Shown here: piece after piece, positions 26,717-35,091 of the stretch
Layout of the letters: every line of letters starts with the position of its first letter
How positions within the stretch are numbered: position 1 is the first letter of the stretch
Origin: Paracoccus binzhouensis
GTDB taxonomy: Bacteria > Pseudomonadota > Alphaproteobacteria > Rhodobacterales > Rhodobacteraceae
Assembly (NCBI RefSeq): GCF_016446475.1
Contig: NZ_JAEHFP010000009.1
Span: 1 to 64,000, forward strand
DNA length: 64,000 nt
Direction: 5' to 3'
Program-made: the position numbers and the translations under genes
Notes under the pieces: model-generated
The model's input: the letters and a program-made list of their open reading frames with translations, nothing else
What the model was told of the DNA's origin: nothing
The model's database searches: none

Positions 26717-26932
26717 TCATTCGGAGTGCAGCGAATGGCTGCTTCCCGTCCCGACCACGACCAAGTCGTTTCCGGCCCTTTGCTGCCATTCGCGCTCCGT
26801 TCTAAATCGTGCATCTTCACAACTGTTTCGTGCCATACATTTAGGCGGCATGATTACAGGCGCTCGTCCCGACCTGAGTGCGCGATAAACAGGACGACAA
26901 CAATCGCCGGCTGACTGATTGCTTTCGCAACT
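26717..26932 (-). ncRNA. Candidate retron msr-msd template RNA region
   Basis: The region lies upstream of the RT on its strand. It contains a long hairpin: 26782-26793 and 26731-26742 pair at 11 of 12 positions (GCGAATGGCAGC with GCAGCCATTCGC), and inside it 26757-26769 forms a perfect ACGAC-TTG-GTCGT hairpin. An alternative stem CATTCG/CGAATG (26718-26737) shares one arm. I could not find convincing a1/a2 end repeats, and similar palindromic intergenic decay is common in this group, so this is only a candidate. Confidence 0.3.
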
Positions 26933-28836
26933 TTATGCGCGTGCAGCTTTCTTGATAAGCTCCAGTTGGCCGACCGCATAGCGCTCCACAACAACCAATG
27001 TTTCCCTGCAGGCGAGAACCAGATCATCAGGCGGCGGCGCCTCGTCATAGTAGGTACCGTGGCATAGGGAGTTGATCAGGACACTCTTGAGAGTCATGCC
27101 CTCCTCGCCCGCAAGATGCTTGACGAAATCTGTCAGGCTGTCGGACTTGTCCGGCCTGCAGAAGCGGCCAATTGCCTCCAGCACCGAGCGGACTGAATTT
27201 GCGGTCCTATGATCAGGGTCTTTGCCGTTCGCCACCTCGTGGATGTCCACCAATTGCTCCTGGAAGGGGGCGATGTACTTGTTCAGGCGTGCAAGACTGT
27301 GGCTCTTGCCGTCGGTGTGAAGTACAAACGCTGCATTATCATCGACCACACGGTTCGTAAGCGAAATATTGAAGAAATAGCTGCTGTGGGTGAGCAAGAG
27401 TAATTCCGGCCTCCAGCACTTTTTGCCATCAATCTTTCCTGGATTTATCGAAATCTCACCCTGATCCGAAATGTTCAGGTTCTTGAGAGTTTGCGCAATT
27501 GCGAAAACAAAATCATAAGACATTGACGTAATCGGATCGTCAAAGACGAGAAACAGCTTCTTATAATCACTACCTGTTGCTACCTTCTTGTGCGTGCATG
27601 CAATGAAATAACAGAAAGAAATTGCTGTCTTCTCGCCGTCACTCAACGTCCGATGCGTCCCACGAGCCATTTCCTGTTGGCCGCGCTTCAGCACAAACCT
27701 GGTCTTGTCGAAAACGTATTTGTCGGCGAAGAACTCTTTCAGGAGCAATTCAAAGGTCTCGGCAACACGATCCCGTGCTTGTGCCGACGGACTTGCCTTT
27801 TCCAGCTCACCCAAAGCGTTCTGCTTCAAGACAACATCGGCATGAAGTCCCCGCAGGTTTTCGATGTCGGGCCAATTGCCGATAGCGAATTCGCGCTCAA
27901 ACACCGCGCAGGCTTTGCGCTGTAGAGTCTTGCGCTCTTCATCAGCTTTCTCGACAGCTGAATTCAGCGCTTCCGCTTTCTCATTGTTTTCGCCGATGAC
28001 CTTGTTGATCGCCGCGATACAAGCGGACAGGTTCTCGGCAGGAAGCGCAGCCGCGGTTCCAAGTGCTGAGGCCTTCTGTTCGATCACCGACTTTATAGCC
28101 GCGATCGCTTCCTGCACGCTCTTCAGCGCATCCGCGCCGTCGCTGACTTCTGTATCCTTTTTCGATGGCACATGACGCTTAAGTGCGTCATAGCGGGACT
28201 TCTGCCTTGCAAGCTGGGTTGCCGTCGGATCCAGCTGCGCTTCCTTTTGTCTGAGCTTTCGAAAGAAGTCCCTCAATTCCGCTTTGTGTTTCTCTTCTTC
28301 GTCTTCAAAATATTCAATGTAGGCATCAATCACCGCCTTAGGATCAGGGTCCGTGATACCCTGTTCGCAGAAGGGGCATACGGTCCGGTGCTCATCTCGA
28401 ATGATCTTTGCGCCTTCCTCGTAAAAGCCGTGATGCGCATCGATCTTCTTCTTGATTGCGTCGGAGACACTTGATGGGGAGGTCGGGCGCTCAAGCGAAA
28501 CAGCAAGGGCGTCGAGATCGACATCATTGGTTGCAATGGGTTCAATTTGCCCAGGATAGGCAGGTTCTGCAGGTATTGCCTTGAGGCTATCGAGGTCCCT
28601 GATGATGTCGGTGAGAGATTGCTTCGGCGCTTCTGGCTTCTCTTGAAAGGTCTCCAGAAGCTTTTCCAGAGAAAGAGCCTTGTACTCTTTCAGTTGTTTG
28701 TTGATGCCTGCCTTCTCGTGCAGCTCGGATTCTTTCGCGGCGGTAAATTTGCCGTCAAGCGCATTGTATGCCTCGGAAACCTTCACCCTTGCTTCTTCCA
28801 GCACCTTCTTCGCATCATCGAGCTTGATGTTTTCGC
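26933..28836 (-). pseudogene. C-terminal part of an interrupted RloC/PrrC-like ATPase gene
   Basis: Residues 141-774 of a split gene (N-terminal part at 40809-41229). It shows a CPFC zinc-hook-like motif inside long coiled coils, an ABC-like signature HRTLSDGEKTAISFCYF, and Walker B LFLVFDDPITSMS, the arrangement of AAA_13 proteins such as PrrC and RloC. The C-terminal region has Arg-X3-Glu (VRSVLEA) and, 43 residues after the Arg, a His (NSLCHGTYY), which resembles the Arg/Glu/His set reported for these anticodon nucleases. The insertion removes the Walker A half, so this piece alone cannot be an active ATPase. Read-through from the IS end adds unrelated residues at its start. Confidence 0.8.
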
Positions 28837-28845
28837 TATCGACGG
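28837..28845. repeat. Target site duplication, left copy
   Basis: TATCGACGG directly precedes the IS left inverted repeat. The same nine bases occur at 40809-40817. Nine-base duplications are typical of the IS903 group. Deleting 28846-40808 and one copy restores the frame of the split ATPase gene exactly. Confidence 0.92.
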
Positions 28846-29893
28846 GGCGTTGTTGCGCAAATCCGGGAGGATTCATGTTGTGAATCCGGCATGCTAGCTG
28901 GGCAGCATGAGCAGACCTCCGAAGACGACCTACAAGACCACCAACTGGCAAAGCTACAATCAGGCGCTGAGGCAGCGGGGATCACTGACCGTTTGGTTCG
29001 ATCCCTCGATGCAGTGGGAAGCCATTCCGTCGGGGCGTCGCGGCCGTCAGCAGGCCTATAGCGACGCGGCGATCCAGGCCTGCCTCACCCTCAAGATCCT
29101 CCTCGGGCTGCCGCTCCGCCAAGCGACCGGTTTCGTGGCGAGCCTGCTCGAACTGTCTGGGCTCGACTGGTCCGTGCCGGACTTTAGCACTCTGTCACGC
29201 CGCCAGAAAACCTTGAACGTGATCATTCCGTATCGCGGCTCGAAGGGGCAGCTGCACCTGCTCGTGGACAGCACCGGCATCAAGGTGGAAGGTGAAGGTG
29301 AGTGGCATACGCGCAAGCATGGCGGCTCGAAACGGCGCGTGTGGCGCAAGATCCACCTCGGAGTCGACGAGGAAACATTGGAAATCCGGGCCGTCGAGGT
29401 CACGTCCAGCAATGTCGGCGATGCGCCGATGCTGCCGGACCTGCTTGCCCAGATCCCGGCGGAGGAGGAGATCGCCACCGTCACCGCCGACGGTGCCTAT
29501 GACACCCGCGCCTGCCACGACGCCATCGCCGCGCGCGATGCTGCAGCTATCATCCCGCCGAGACGGAATGCCAGGCCATGGAAGCCGGACACAGCCGGAG
29601 CCCGCGCGCGCAACGAGATCCTGCGAGCATCGAAGCACTTGGGCCGGGCGCTCTGGCGGAACTGGAGCGGGTATCACCGCCGCAGCAGGGTCGAAACAAA
29701 AATGAACTGCGTGAAGCTGCTCGGCCAGCGGTTGATGTCGCGGGACTTTGACCGCCAAGTGGCAGAGGTCCAGATCCGCGCGGCGGTCCTCAACCGCTTC
29801 ACGGCACTCGGTATCCCGATGACCGTGGCCGCGGGATAAGAGTGTCCGGGGAAAGGGCAAGTGCGATCATCAGCTGATTTGCGCAACAGCGCC
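28846..29893 (+). mobile_element. IS5-family element, IS903-like
   Basis: A 1,048-bp insertion sequence. Its 18-bp terminal repeats are at 28846-28863 (GGCGTTGTTGCGCAAATC) and 29876-29893 (reverse GGCGCTGTTGCGCAAATC), one mismatch. It carries one transposase gene. The bases directly right of it do not repeat those on its left, as expected if the duplication lies at the far end of the larger insertion. Confidence 0.92.
28907..29839 (+). CDS. IS5-family (IS903 group) DDE transposase
   Basis: A 310-residue transposase. The DDE residues are seen in LLVDSTGIKV (first Asp), TVTADGAYDTRACHD (second Asp) and HRRSRVETKMNCVK (Glu, with the IS5-family Tyr-Arg-Glu-Lys-like context). The N-terminus SLTVWFDPSMQW is typical of the IS5 family. 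The frame is intact, so the element could still be active. Confidence 0.93.
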   Translation: MSRPPKTTYKTTNWQSYNQALRQRGSLTVWFDPSMQWEAIPSGRRGRQQAYSDAAIQACLTLKILLGLPLRQATGFVASLLELSGLDWSVPDFSTLSRRQKTLNVIIPYRGSKGQLHLLVDSTGIKVEGEGEWHTRKHGGSKRRVWRKIHLGVDEETLEIRAVEVTSSNVGDAPMLPDLLAQIPAEEEIATVTADGAYDTRACHDAIAARDAAAIIPPRRNARPWKPDTAGARARNEILRASKHLGRALWRNWSGYHRRSRVETKMNCVKLLGQRLMSRDFDRQVAEVQIRAAVLNRFTALGIPMTVAAG

Positions 29894-30188
29894 GGATACG
29901 CGCACCCAGAACGATCAGCGCCAGCGCATCGAGGGCGAGGCTCTCCAGGCCAACCCGGTCGATCACGTAGACGATCGTGCCGAAGACGGGAAGGTTCTCG
30001 ATACAGTTCATATGCGCGCGCATCGCCCTCGGGTAGAGACCGGCGCCAGCGTTCGGATCGGCCGTCCAGTGGCTCGCGCGCGTGCGACCGCTGAGAATGC
30101 GCACCCAGCGATAGGGGCCGACGAAGGCAAAGAGAATGAGAAGAGTCCAGAGCGCGAAGCCAAGGAGTGCCAGAAGGGGGATTGTCAT
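29894..30188 (-). pseudogene. MAPEG-family membrane protein, 3' end lost to the IS
   Basis: The N-terminal 98 residues of a MAPEG protein (membrane-associated, eicosanoid/glutathione-type family): MTIPLLALLGFALWTLLILF, the conserved RAMRAHMNCIENLPVFG (the RAxxNxxEN-like signature), then LESLALDALALIVLGARI. After this the frame runs into the IS right end and stops inside it (29799). The last membrane helix is missing, so it is probably not functional. Its truncation shows that the IS was already in this gene before the large insertion formed. Confidence 0.8.
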
Positions 30189-30331
30189 CTTCGTCCTTTC
30201 CTGTGCGCGAAAACCCGAGCCAGTGTCGTCCGCGACTTGGCCTCGGGCGCGGGTCGCGTCACTATTGGACCGCCCCTCCCCCGGAGGCCAAGCGACAACC
30301 TTTCCAGAGCGGAAACGTCAGGAAGTGACAG

Positions 30332-30781
30332 ATGACCCGGAACCGAGCCGAGACGATCTACGACACCCCTCTCCCCGAGGAGTTGCGCCTTGCGGTGCGC
30401 GTGCAGACGCAGGCGCAGATCATCGAATGCCTCAACCGGTTCTACATGCTCGAGACCGAGATGTGGGGCAAACCGGTCGATGCGTTGATCGTGCGGATGG
30501 TGGTGCAGGGTCGGCTTCAGGGGCGGCTTTATGATCTCAGCGCGCTCTCGGCCGCGCTCGGGCTTCCGATCGCCACGCTGCATCGCAAGGTCGCGGATCT
30601 TGTCGAAGGCGGGCATCTGCGCCGGGAGCGGCGGGGAAAATCCGTTTACCTCGTGCCGACCGACGAAACCTGCGGGGCGCTCGATGAATCCTTCGAGGCC
30701 ATGGTTGCGGCGCTGCGTCGCCTCTATCGCGGGGGCGTGCTGAAGGAGGGCGAAGGGGACGGGCCTTTCTGTCCGCCCTGA
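30332..30781 (+). CDS. MarR-like winged-helix regulator
   Basis: A 149-residue DNA-binding protein. Residues about 65-115 form a winged helix (LSAALGLPIATLHRKVADLV, then the wing GHLRRERRGKSVYLVPT). Long N- and C-terminal helices probably make the dimer interface. It is divergent from the MAPEG gene with 140 bases between them. The regulated genes are unknown. Confidence 0.75.
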   Translation: MTRNRAETIYDTPLPEELRLAVRVQTQAQIIECLNRFYMLETEMWGKPVDALIVRMVVQGRLQGRLYDLSALSAALGLPIATLHRKVADLVEGGHLRRERRGKSVYLVPTDETCGALDESFEAMVAALRRLYRGGVLKEGEGDGPFCPP

Positions 30782-30985
30782 GGATCGCGACAGGGACCGG
30801 GGCGGGCGAAGAGGCGTCACGGATTTGCGCCCCCGAGAGACGGCGGACGCGCCCACTGCCCTCGATCGAACGGGGCAAGGTAGCTACGTGCGCCGACAGC
30901 GTTCCAGCCCCCCGCGAAAAGCGGGAGGCTGGTCTGATTTCGGGCAGGCCAAGGCCCTTTCGCTTTGCCGGACCTGCTTGCGCCC

Positions 30986-32023
30986 TCAGGCGTTGAGAAT
31001 GACTTTCATCGCCTTCTCGCGCGCGGCATTCGAGAACACCTCATAGGCGTCGAGGATCTCATCGAGCTTGAAGCGGTGCGTCACGAGCTTGGCCGGGTCG
31101 ACCTTGCCCGAACCCAGCGTCTTGAGAAGCATGGGCGTCGTGTTGGTGCTGACCAGCCCCATCGAGATGTTGATGTTCTTGATCCAGAGCTCTTCGATAT
31201 GCAGCTCGACCGGCTTGCCATGCACGCCGACATTGGCGATCGAGCCACCGGCGGAGACGATCTTCTGACAGGTATCGAAGGTCGCGGGCACGCCCACCGC
31301 CTCGATGGCGACATCCACGCCAAGCCCTCCGGTCATCTCCATGATCCGTGCGACGACATCATCCGCCCCCACCTGAAGCGTGTCGGTCGCGCCGAATTGC
31401 TTCGCGAGTTCAAGACGCGCCGGGTCCATGTCGATCATCACGATCCGGCCCGGGGAATAGAACTGCGCGGTCAGGAGAACCGACATCCCCACCGGCCCCG
31501 CGCCGATGATGGCAATCGTATCACCCGGTTTGACGCGGCCGTATTGCACACCGATCTCAAGCCCGGTCGGCATGATGTCGGAAAGCATCACCAGCGCCTC
31601 TTCATCGGCACCTTCCGGGATCGGATAAAGCGAGTTGTCGCCATGCGGGATGCGGACATATTCCGCCTGCGTGCCATCGATCAGGTGCCCGAGGATCCAG
31701 CCGCCATCGGAGCAATGGGCATAGAGCTGACGCTTGCAATTCGCGCATTTCCCGCAAGAGGTCACGCAGGAGATCAGCACCGGATCGCCGGGCTTGAAAT
31801 TCGCCACGGCATCGCCGACCGCCTCGACGATACCGACGCCTTCGTGGCCCAGGGTGCGCCCGGGCGTGACCGCGGGCACATCGCCCTTGAGAATGTGAAG
31901 ATCCGTGCCGCAGATCGTCGTCTTGGTGATCCGCACGATCACGTCGGTCGGTTTCTCGATTTCGGGTTTTTCCTTTTCGACCCAGCTTTTCTGCCCCGGT
32001 CCGTTGTAAACAAGCGCCTTCAT
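30986..32023 (-). CDS. Zinc-dependent secondary alcohol dehydrogenase, likely 2-propanol dehydrogenase
   Basis: A 345-residue medium-chain dehydrogenase. Catalytic zinc ligands are in TTICGTDLHIL and GHEGVG; four structural-zinc cysteines in SCVTSCGKCANCKRQLYAHC; NAD(P)-binding GAGPVGMS. It is the family of isopropanol/secondary-alcohol dehydrogenases. Next to acetone carboxylase, the fitting reaction is 2-propanol to acetone. It has its own promoter region with a TGTCCG/CGGACA palindrome shared with the acetone genes and is cut off from acxC by a terminator. Confidence 0.85.
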   Translation of the reverse strand: MKALVYNGPGQKSWVEKEKPEIEKPTDVIVRITKTTICGTDLHILKGDVPAVTPGRTLGHEGVGIVEAVGDAVANFKPGDPVLISCVTSCGKCANCKRQLYAHCSDGGWILGHLIDGTQAEYVRIPHGDNSLYPIPEGADEEALVMLSDIMPTGLEIGVQYGRVKPGDTIAIIGAGPVGMSVLLTAQFYSPGRIVMIDMDPARLELAKQFGATDTLQVGADDVVARIMEMTGGLGVDVAIEAVGVPATFDTCQKIVSAGGSIANVGVHGKPVELHIEELWIKNINISMGLVSTNTTPMLLKTLGSGKVDPAKLVTHRFKLDEILDAYEVFSNAAREKAMKVILNA

Positions 32024-32101
32024 GACACGCCTCCCAGCCTGTGTTCGCGGGCCGGTTCACCGGCCCCGGATGCGACCCTAGCGGCACCAGCGGCAGCGCG
32101 C

Positions 32102-32120
32102 CTGTCCGGTTTTCGGACAG
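32102..32120. promoter_or_regulatory. Candidate AcxR operator upstream of the alcohol dehydrogenase
   Basis: CTGTCCG-GTTTT-CGGACAG, a perfect 7-bp inverted repeat with a 5-base spacer, 79-97 bases upstream of the start codon. A further half site CGGACA lies at 32138-32142. The same motif is found upstream of acxA and acxR, so a common activator, presumably AcxR, is inferred. Confidence 0.65.
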
Positions 32121-32143
32121 CCCGTGCGAGAGCCGTCGGACAC

Positions 32144-32178
32144 CAAAAAGCGCCGCGCATCCTGAAGATGCGCGGCGC
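32144..32178 (-). terminator. Terminator after acxC
   Basis: A 12-bp perfect hairpin (32150-32161 with 32167-32178, arms GCGCCGCGCATC) followed on the minus strand by a run of five T. It lies just after acxC and separates it from the alcohol dehydrogenase gene. Confidence 0.88.
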
Positions 32179-32196
32179 CAGTCTCGGGGCGCCCGA

Positions 32197-32700
32197 TCAG
32201 GCGGCCCGCTCGGGGATCTTGAGGCCCAGCCAGTCGGTGTAGAAGGCGTCGATATCGGGCTCGAAATCATGGATCACCGGATACCAGGGCGTCGGCGCCT
32301 CGACATCGAGCAGATCGCCCGATTTCGGACAGTAATATTCCCGGATCACCTGCCAGTCCGAAGAAGGCGCCATCAGCTTGGGATAGAGCTCTTCCATTTC
32401 CTCGGGGGTTTCTCGGACGCGCATCACCGCGTGCAGCTTCCAGTTCTCGCGCCAGTCGCAGAATTCGTGACCGGCCTGCGATTTGACCACCCATTTCTTG
32501 TCCGAGGCCCGCTGCACGATATAGAGCTTGGGCCCGAGCGGCAGAATGATCCTGTCATCCCACGGGACCTGCTCTTGCAGGATCTCGAGATATTTGACGA
32601 AGCGATCCGCATCCTTGGGCGTGGAGAGCATCGTCTGCAGGGTGTCGCGGTCGATCTTGCCATCGACCAGGTCTTTGATCTTCGCTTTCGTGTAAGCCAT
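32197..32700 (-). CDS. acxC: Acetone carboxylase gamma subunit
   Basis: A 167-residue gamma subunit of acetone carboxylase, the heterohexameric enzyme that makes acetoacetate from acetone, CO2 and ATP. The sequence has the conserved CDWRENWKLHA...RVRETPEEMEELYP middle and the YYCPKSGDLLDVEAPTPWYP zinc-like segment of the family. It follows acxB after 60 bases and is the last gene before a terminator. Confidence 0.93.
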   Translation of the reverse strand: MAYTKAKIKDLVDGKIDRDTLQTMLSTPKDADRFVKYLEILQEQVPWDDRIILPLGPKLYIVQRASDKKWVVKSQAGHEFCDWRENWKLHAVMRVRETPEEMEELYPKLMAPSSDWQVIREYYCPKSGDLLDVEAPTPWYPVIHDFEPDIDAFYTDWLGLKIPERAA

Positions 32701-32760
32701 TGCTTTTCTCCTGAGTTTCTCGGGGCGCCGTGCGGGAGGCGGATACGGCGCCCCGCGGGA

Positions 32761-35070
32761 TCATTCCTCGACGAACTTGACGGTCTTCACGTCCGGCAGA
32801 TCGGAGAGGTCCATGGAATATTCGCGACCATAGGAGGGGATCGGCAGATCCTCTTCCTTCAGTTGCCACTCCTCGGGCAGATCCCAGAACTTGCGGAACC
32901 CTTCCTCCCATTTCGGGCCGAGCTTGAAGCTCGCCGCGAACATCTGCTGGACATGGGTGCCGGCATCCTTCGCGAGGATGCGCTCGCGTTCCCTGGCCAT
33001 CCACTCGCGGGTCGGCTGGGCCTTGGCCAGACGGTCCTTGCGGATTTGCGCGCGCAACGCCTCGGTGCCCGCCTCATCCGCCGCAAACAGACCATCGGAC
33101 CCTTTCGCGAGCACGACGCCGTAGACCGTCTCGGCGAAGCGTTCGAGCAGGTAGCCGCCATTCACATCCTCGGCCACCGACTGCGCCTCGCGATCAAGCG
33201 GATCGCCGAAGCCCGGACCACCACGCATGTAGTTGAGGTAGAGGTCGTAATCCTTGAACATCTCCTCGGTGGTGATCGCCTGCTTGTCGCGCTTGATGCC
33301 CTCGGGGTTTACCATCGCGTCATAGGTCGGGTGTTCGGGATCGGTATCGCCGCCGAAGGGAATGGGATCACCGTTGGCGATCTTTTCCTTCAGCCCCGTG
33401 TCATGGGCCGCGAAGCGATAGCCCGAAGCCGCCGGATAGCCGCCCATCAGCCCCCAGTCGGAGCTGATATGGCCGTTGCCCATGAAGAACATCGTCCAGT
33501 CCTTCGCGTTCCAGACCATGCGCAGGGATTCAAAGCCGCAGCCGCCGCGATACTTGCCCGCGCCGCCCGAACTGGCCTTGATCTGGCGGCCCAGATAAAC
33601 CAGCGGTTCGGCCAGCTCCCAGATCTCCATATCGCCCATGTCGCCTTCGGGGTTCCAGATCGCCGCCGCGTGGCTGATGCCGTCGGCGATGGCGCTGGCG
33701 CCGACCCCGTTGGCCGCGCATTCGAAGGAGTTCACCGCATGGATCTCGTCATACTGGTTGAACCCGCCGCCCTGCAGCCAGTTCGAGGTATTGGCGTTGC
33801 CCGCGTTCACCTCTTCGAGATAGCCGCGCCCGAAATAGCTGCGCGAGAGCCCGCGCCAGAGCGCCGTCCAGCTTGAGACCAGGAAGTGCCAGCTATAGGC
33901 GAAGGCCACGCGCCGGTCGTCGGGGTTCATCCAGGTGCCCTTGGGCAGGCGAAACTCGGTCCCGTAGGCGGCCCCGTCATTGATCATCTCGGTCGGGATC
34001 AGGGTCTGGGTCATCATCACCCAGATACCCGAGGTGAACGAGACCGAATGGGCGTTGTAGGTGTGCCAGCCCCAGCGTGACGAGCCCTCGAAATCGAGCC
34101 GCCAAGTCCCGTCCTTGCGGATCGTCATCTCGGAGGGAGTGTGCATGATCGTGTCGACCTTGGCGAAATCCGAAGGCACGCGCACGTCTTCATGGTTGTA
34201 GGGCACGTCGACGAAGCCGACCTGACGATAGGTGCCCGGGATGGTCATCGCCTTGATCCGGTTCTGCAGACCGATCCGGCCATGCTCGACCGCCTCATAG
34301 GCGAATTTCCAATAGGCCTCGATCCCCTCCTCGGCGATCACCTCCTCGACCAGCTTGCGGATCATGTGGCAGCCGGCGACGCGGGTGCGTTCGTCTAGCA
34401 TCCAGTAGCGCGTGGTGCGCACCGCGCGCTGGCTCTCATGCAGCCAGTCGCGTTTCAGCTCGTCATTCTCGCCGATCTTGCGGCAGGTCACCGAATAGCC
34501 GTCGCCGAAGCGCTGCACCTGACCCGTCGTCATCGAGCCCGGGCCGACCGCGCCGGTGTCGATCACATGGGTCACGCCGCCGACCCAGCCGATCAGCTCG
34601 CCCTCGTGGAAGATCGGCACGATGGTGTGGATGTCGCACGGATGGACATTGCCGATCAGGCTGTCATTGTTGCAGAAGATATCCTTGTCCTTGATCCCCG
34701 GATTACTCTCCCAGTCGTTCTCGATCATGTATTTGATCGCGGCGCCCATGGTGCCGACATGGATGATGATCCCGGTCGAGGTCAGGATGGAATCCCCGGC
34801 CGCGTTATAGAGGGTGAAGCACAGCTCGCCCTCCTGCTCCACGATCGGGGACGCGGCGATCTTCTTCGCGGTTTCGCGCGCATCGACAACGCCGGCCCGC
34901 AAGCGCGAGAACAGCTTGTTGTAGAGGATCGGGCTTTCCTTGTGCAGCGCCCGTTCCGTGAGCCCGGCATAATGCCCGGTGCCCTTGGTCTTGGCCATGA
35001 TCTCGTCGCGGTGCTGCTTGAGCGTTTGACCGCCACGGACGATGCCCTTGATGTCAGTTTGCATATTCAT
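32761..35070 (-). CDS. acxB: Acetone carboxylase alpha subunit (hydantoinase B-like)
   Basis: A 769-residue HyuB-family subunit that contains the metal site and completes acetone carboxylation. Family segments include SPILYNKLFSRLRAGVVDA near the N-terminus, GGVTHVIDTGAVGPGSMTT, and the glycine-rich GGAGKYRGGCGFESLRM. The length matches known alpha subunits. It starts 21 bases after the beta subunit gene, so acxA, acxB and acxC form one operon. Confidence 0.94.
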   Translation of the reverse strand: MNMQTDIKGIVRGGQTLKQHRDEIMAKTKGTGHYAGLTERALHKESPILYNKLFSRLRAGVVDARETAKKIAASPIVEQEGELCFTLYNAAGDSILTSTGIIIHVGTMGAAIKYMIENDWESNPGIKDKDIFCNNDSLIGNVHPCDIHTIVPIFHEGELIGWVGGVTHVIDTGAVGPGSMTTGQVQRFGDGYSVTCRKIGENDELKRDWLHESQRAVRTTRYWMLDERTRVAGCHMIRKLVEEVIAEEGIEAYWKFAYEAVEHGRIGLQNRIKAMTIPGTYRQVGFVDVPYNHEDVRVPSDFAKVDTIMHTPSEMTIRKDGTWRLDFEGSSRWGWHTYNAHSVSFTSGIWVMMTQTLIPTEMINDGAAYGTEFRLPKGTWMNPDDRRVAFAYSWHFLVSSWTALWRGLSRSYFGRGYLEEVNAGNANTSNWLQGGGFNQYDEIHAVNSFECAANGVGASAIADGISHAAAIWNPEGDMGDMEIWELAEPLVYLGRQIKASSGGAGKYRGGCGFESLRMVWNAKDWTMFFMGNGHISSDWGLMGGYPAASGYRFAAHDTGLKEKIANGDPIPFGGDTDPEHPTYDAMVNPEGIKRDKQAITTEEMFKDYDLYLNYMRGGPGFGDPLDREAQSVAEDVNGGYLLERFAETVYGVVLAKGSDGLFAADEAGTEALRAQIRKDRLAKAQPTREWMARERERILAKDAGTHVQQMFAASFKLGPKWEEGFRKFWDLPEEWQLKEEDLPIPSYGREYSMDLSDLPDVKTVKFVEE

Positions 35071-35091
35071 TGGTTCTTCCTCCCTTGGCCG

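Noticed and set aside
29799-29893. Extension of the MAPEG protein through the IS right end
   Set aside because: These residues are encoded by IS terminal sequence, so they are read-through and not native.
28846-29893. A simple IS insertion directly into the ATPase gene
   Set aside because: The bases right of the IS do not repeat the left flank; the duplicate lies 11 kb away, so the unit that inserted was larger than the IS.
30965-33876. Plus-strand frames of 425 and 611 codons opposite the alcohol dehydrogenase and acxC
   Set aside because: They cross a terminator and several genes of the other strand; composition is that of shadows.
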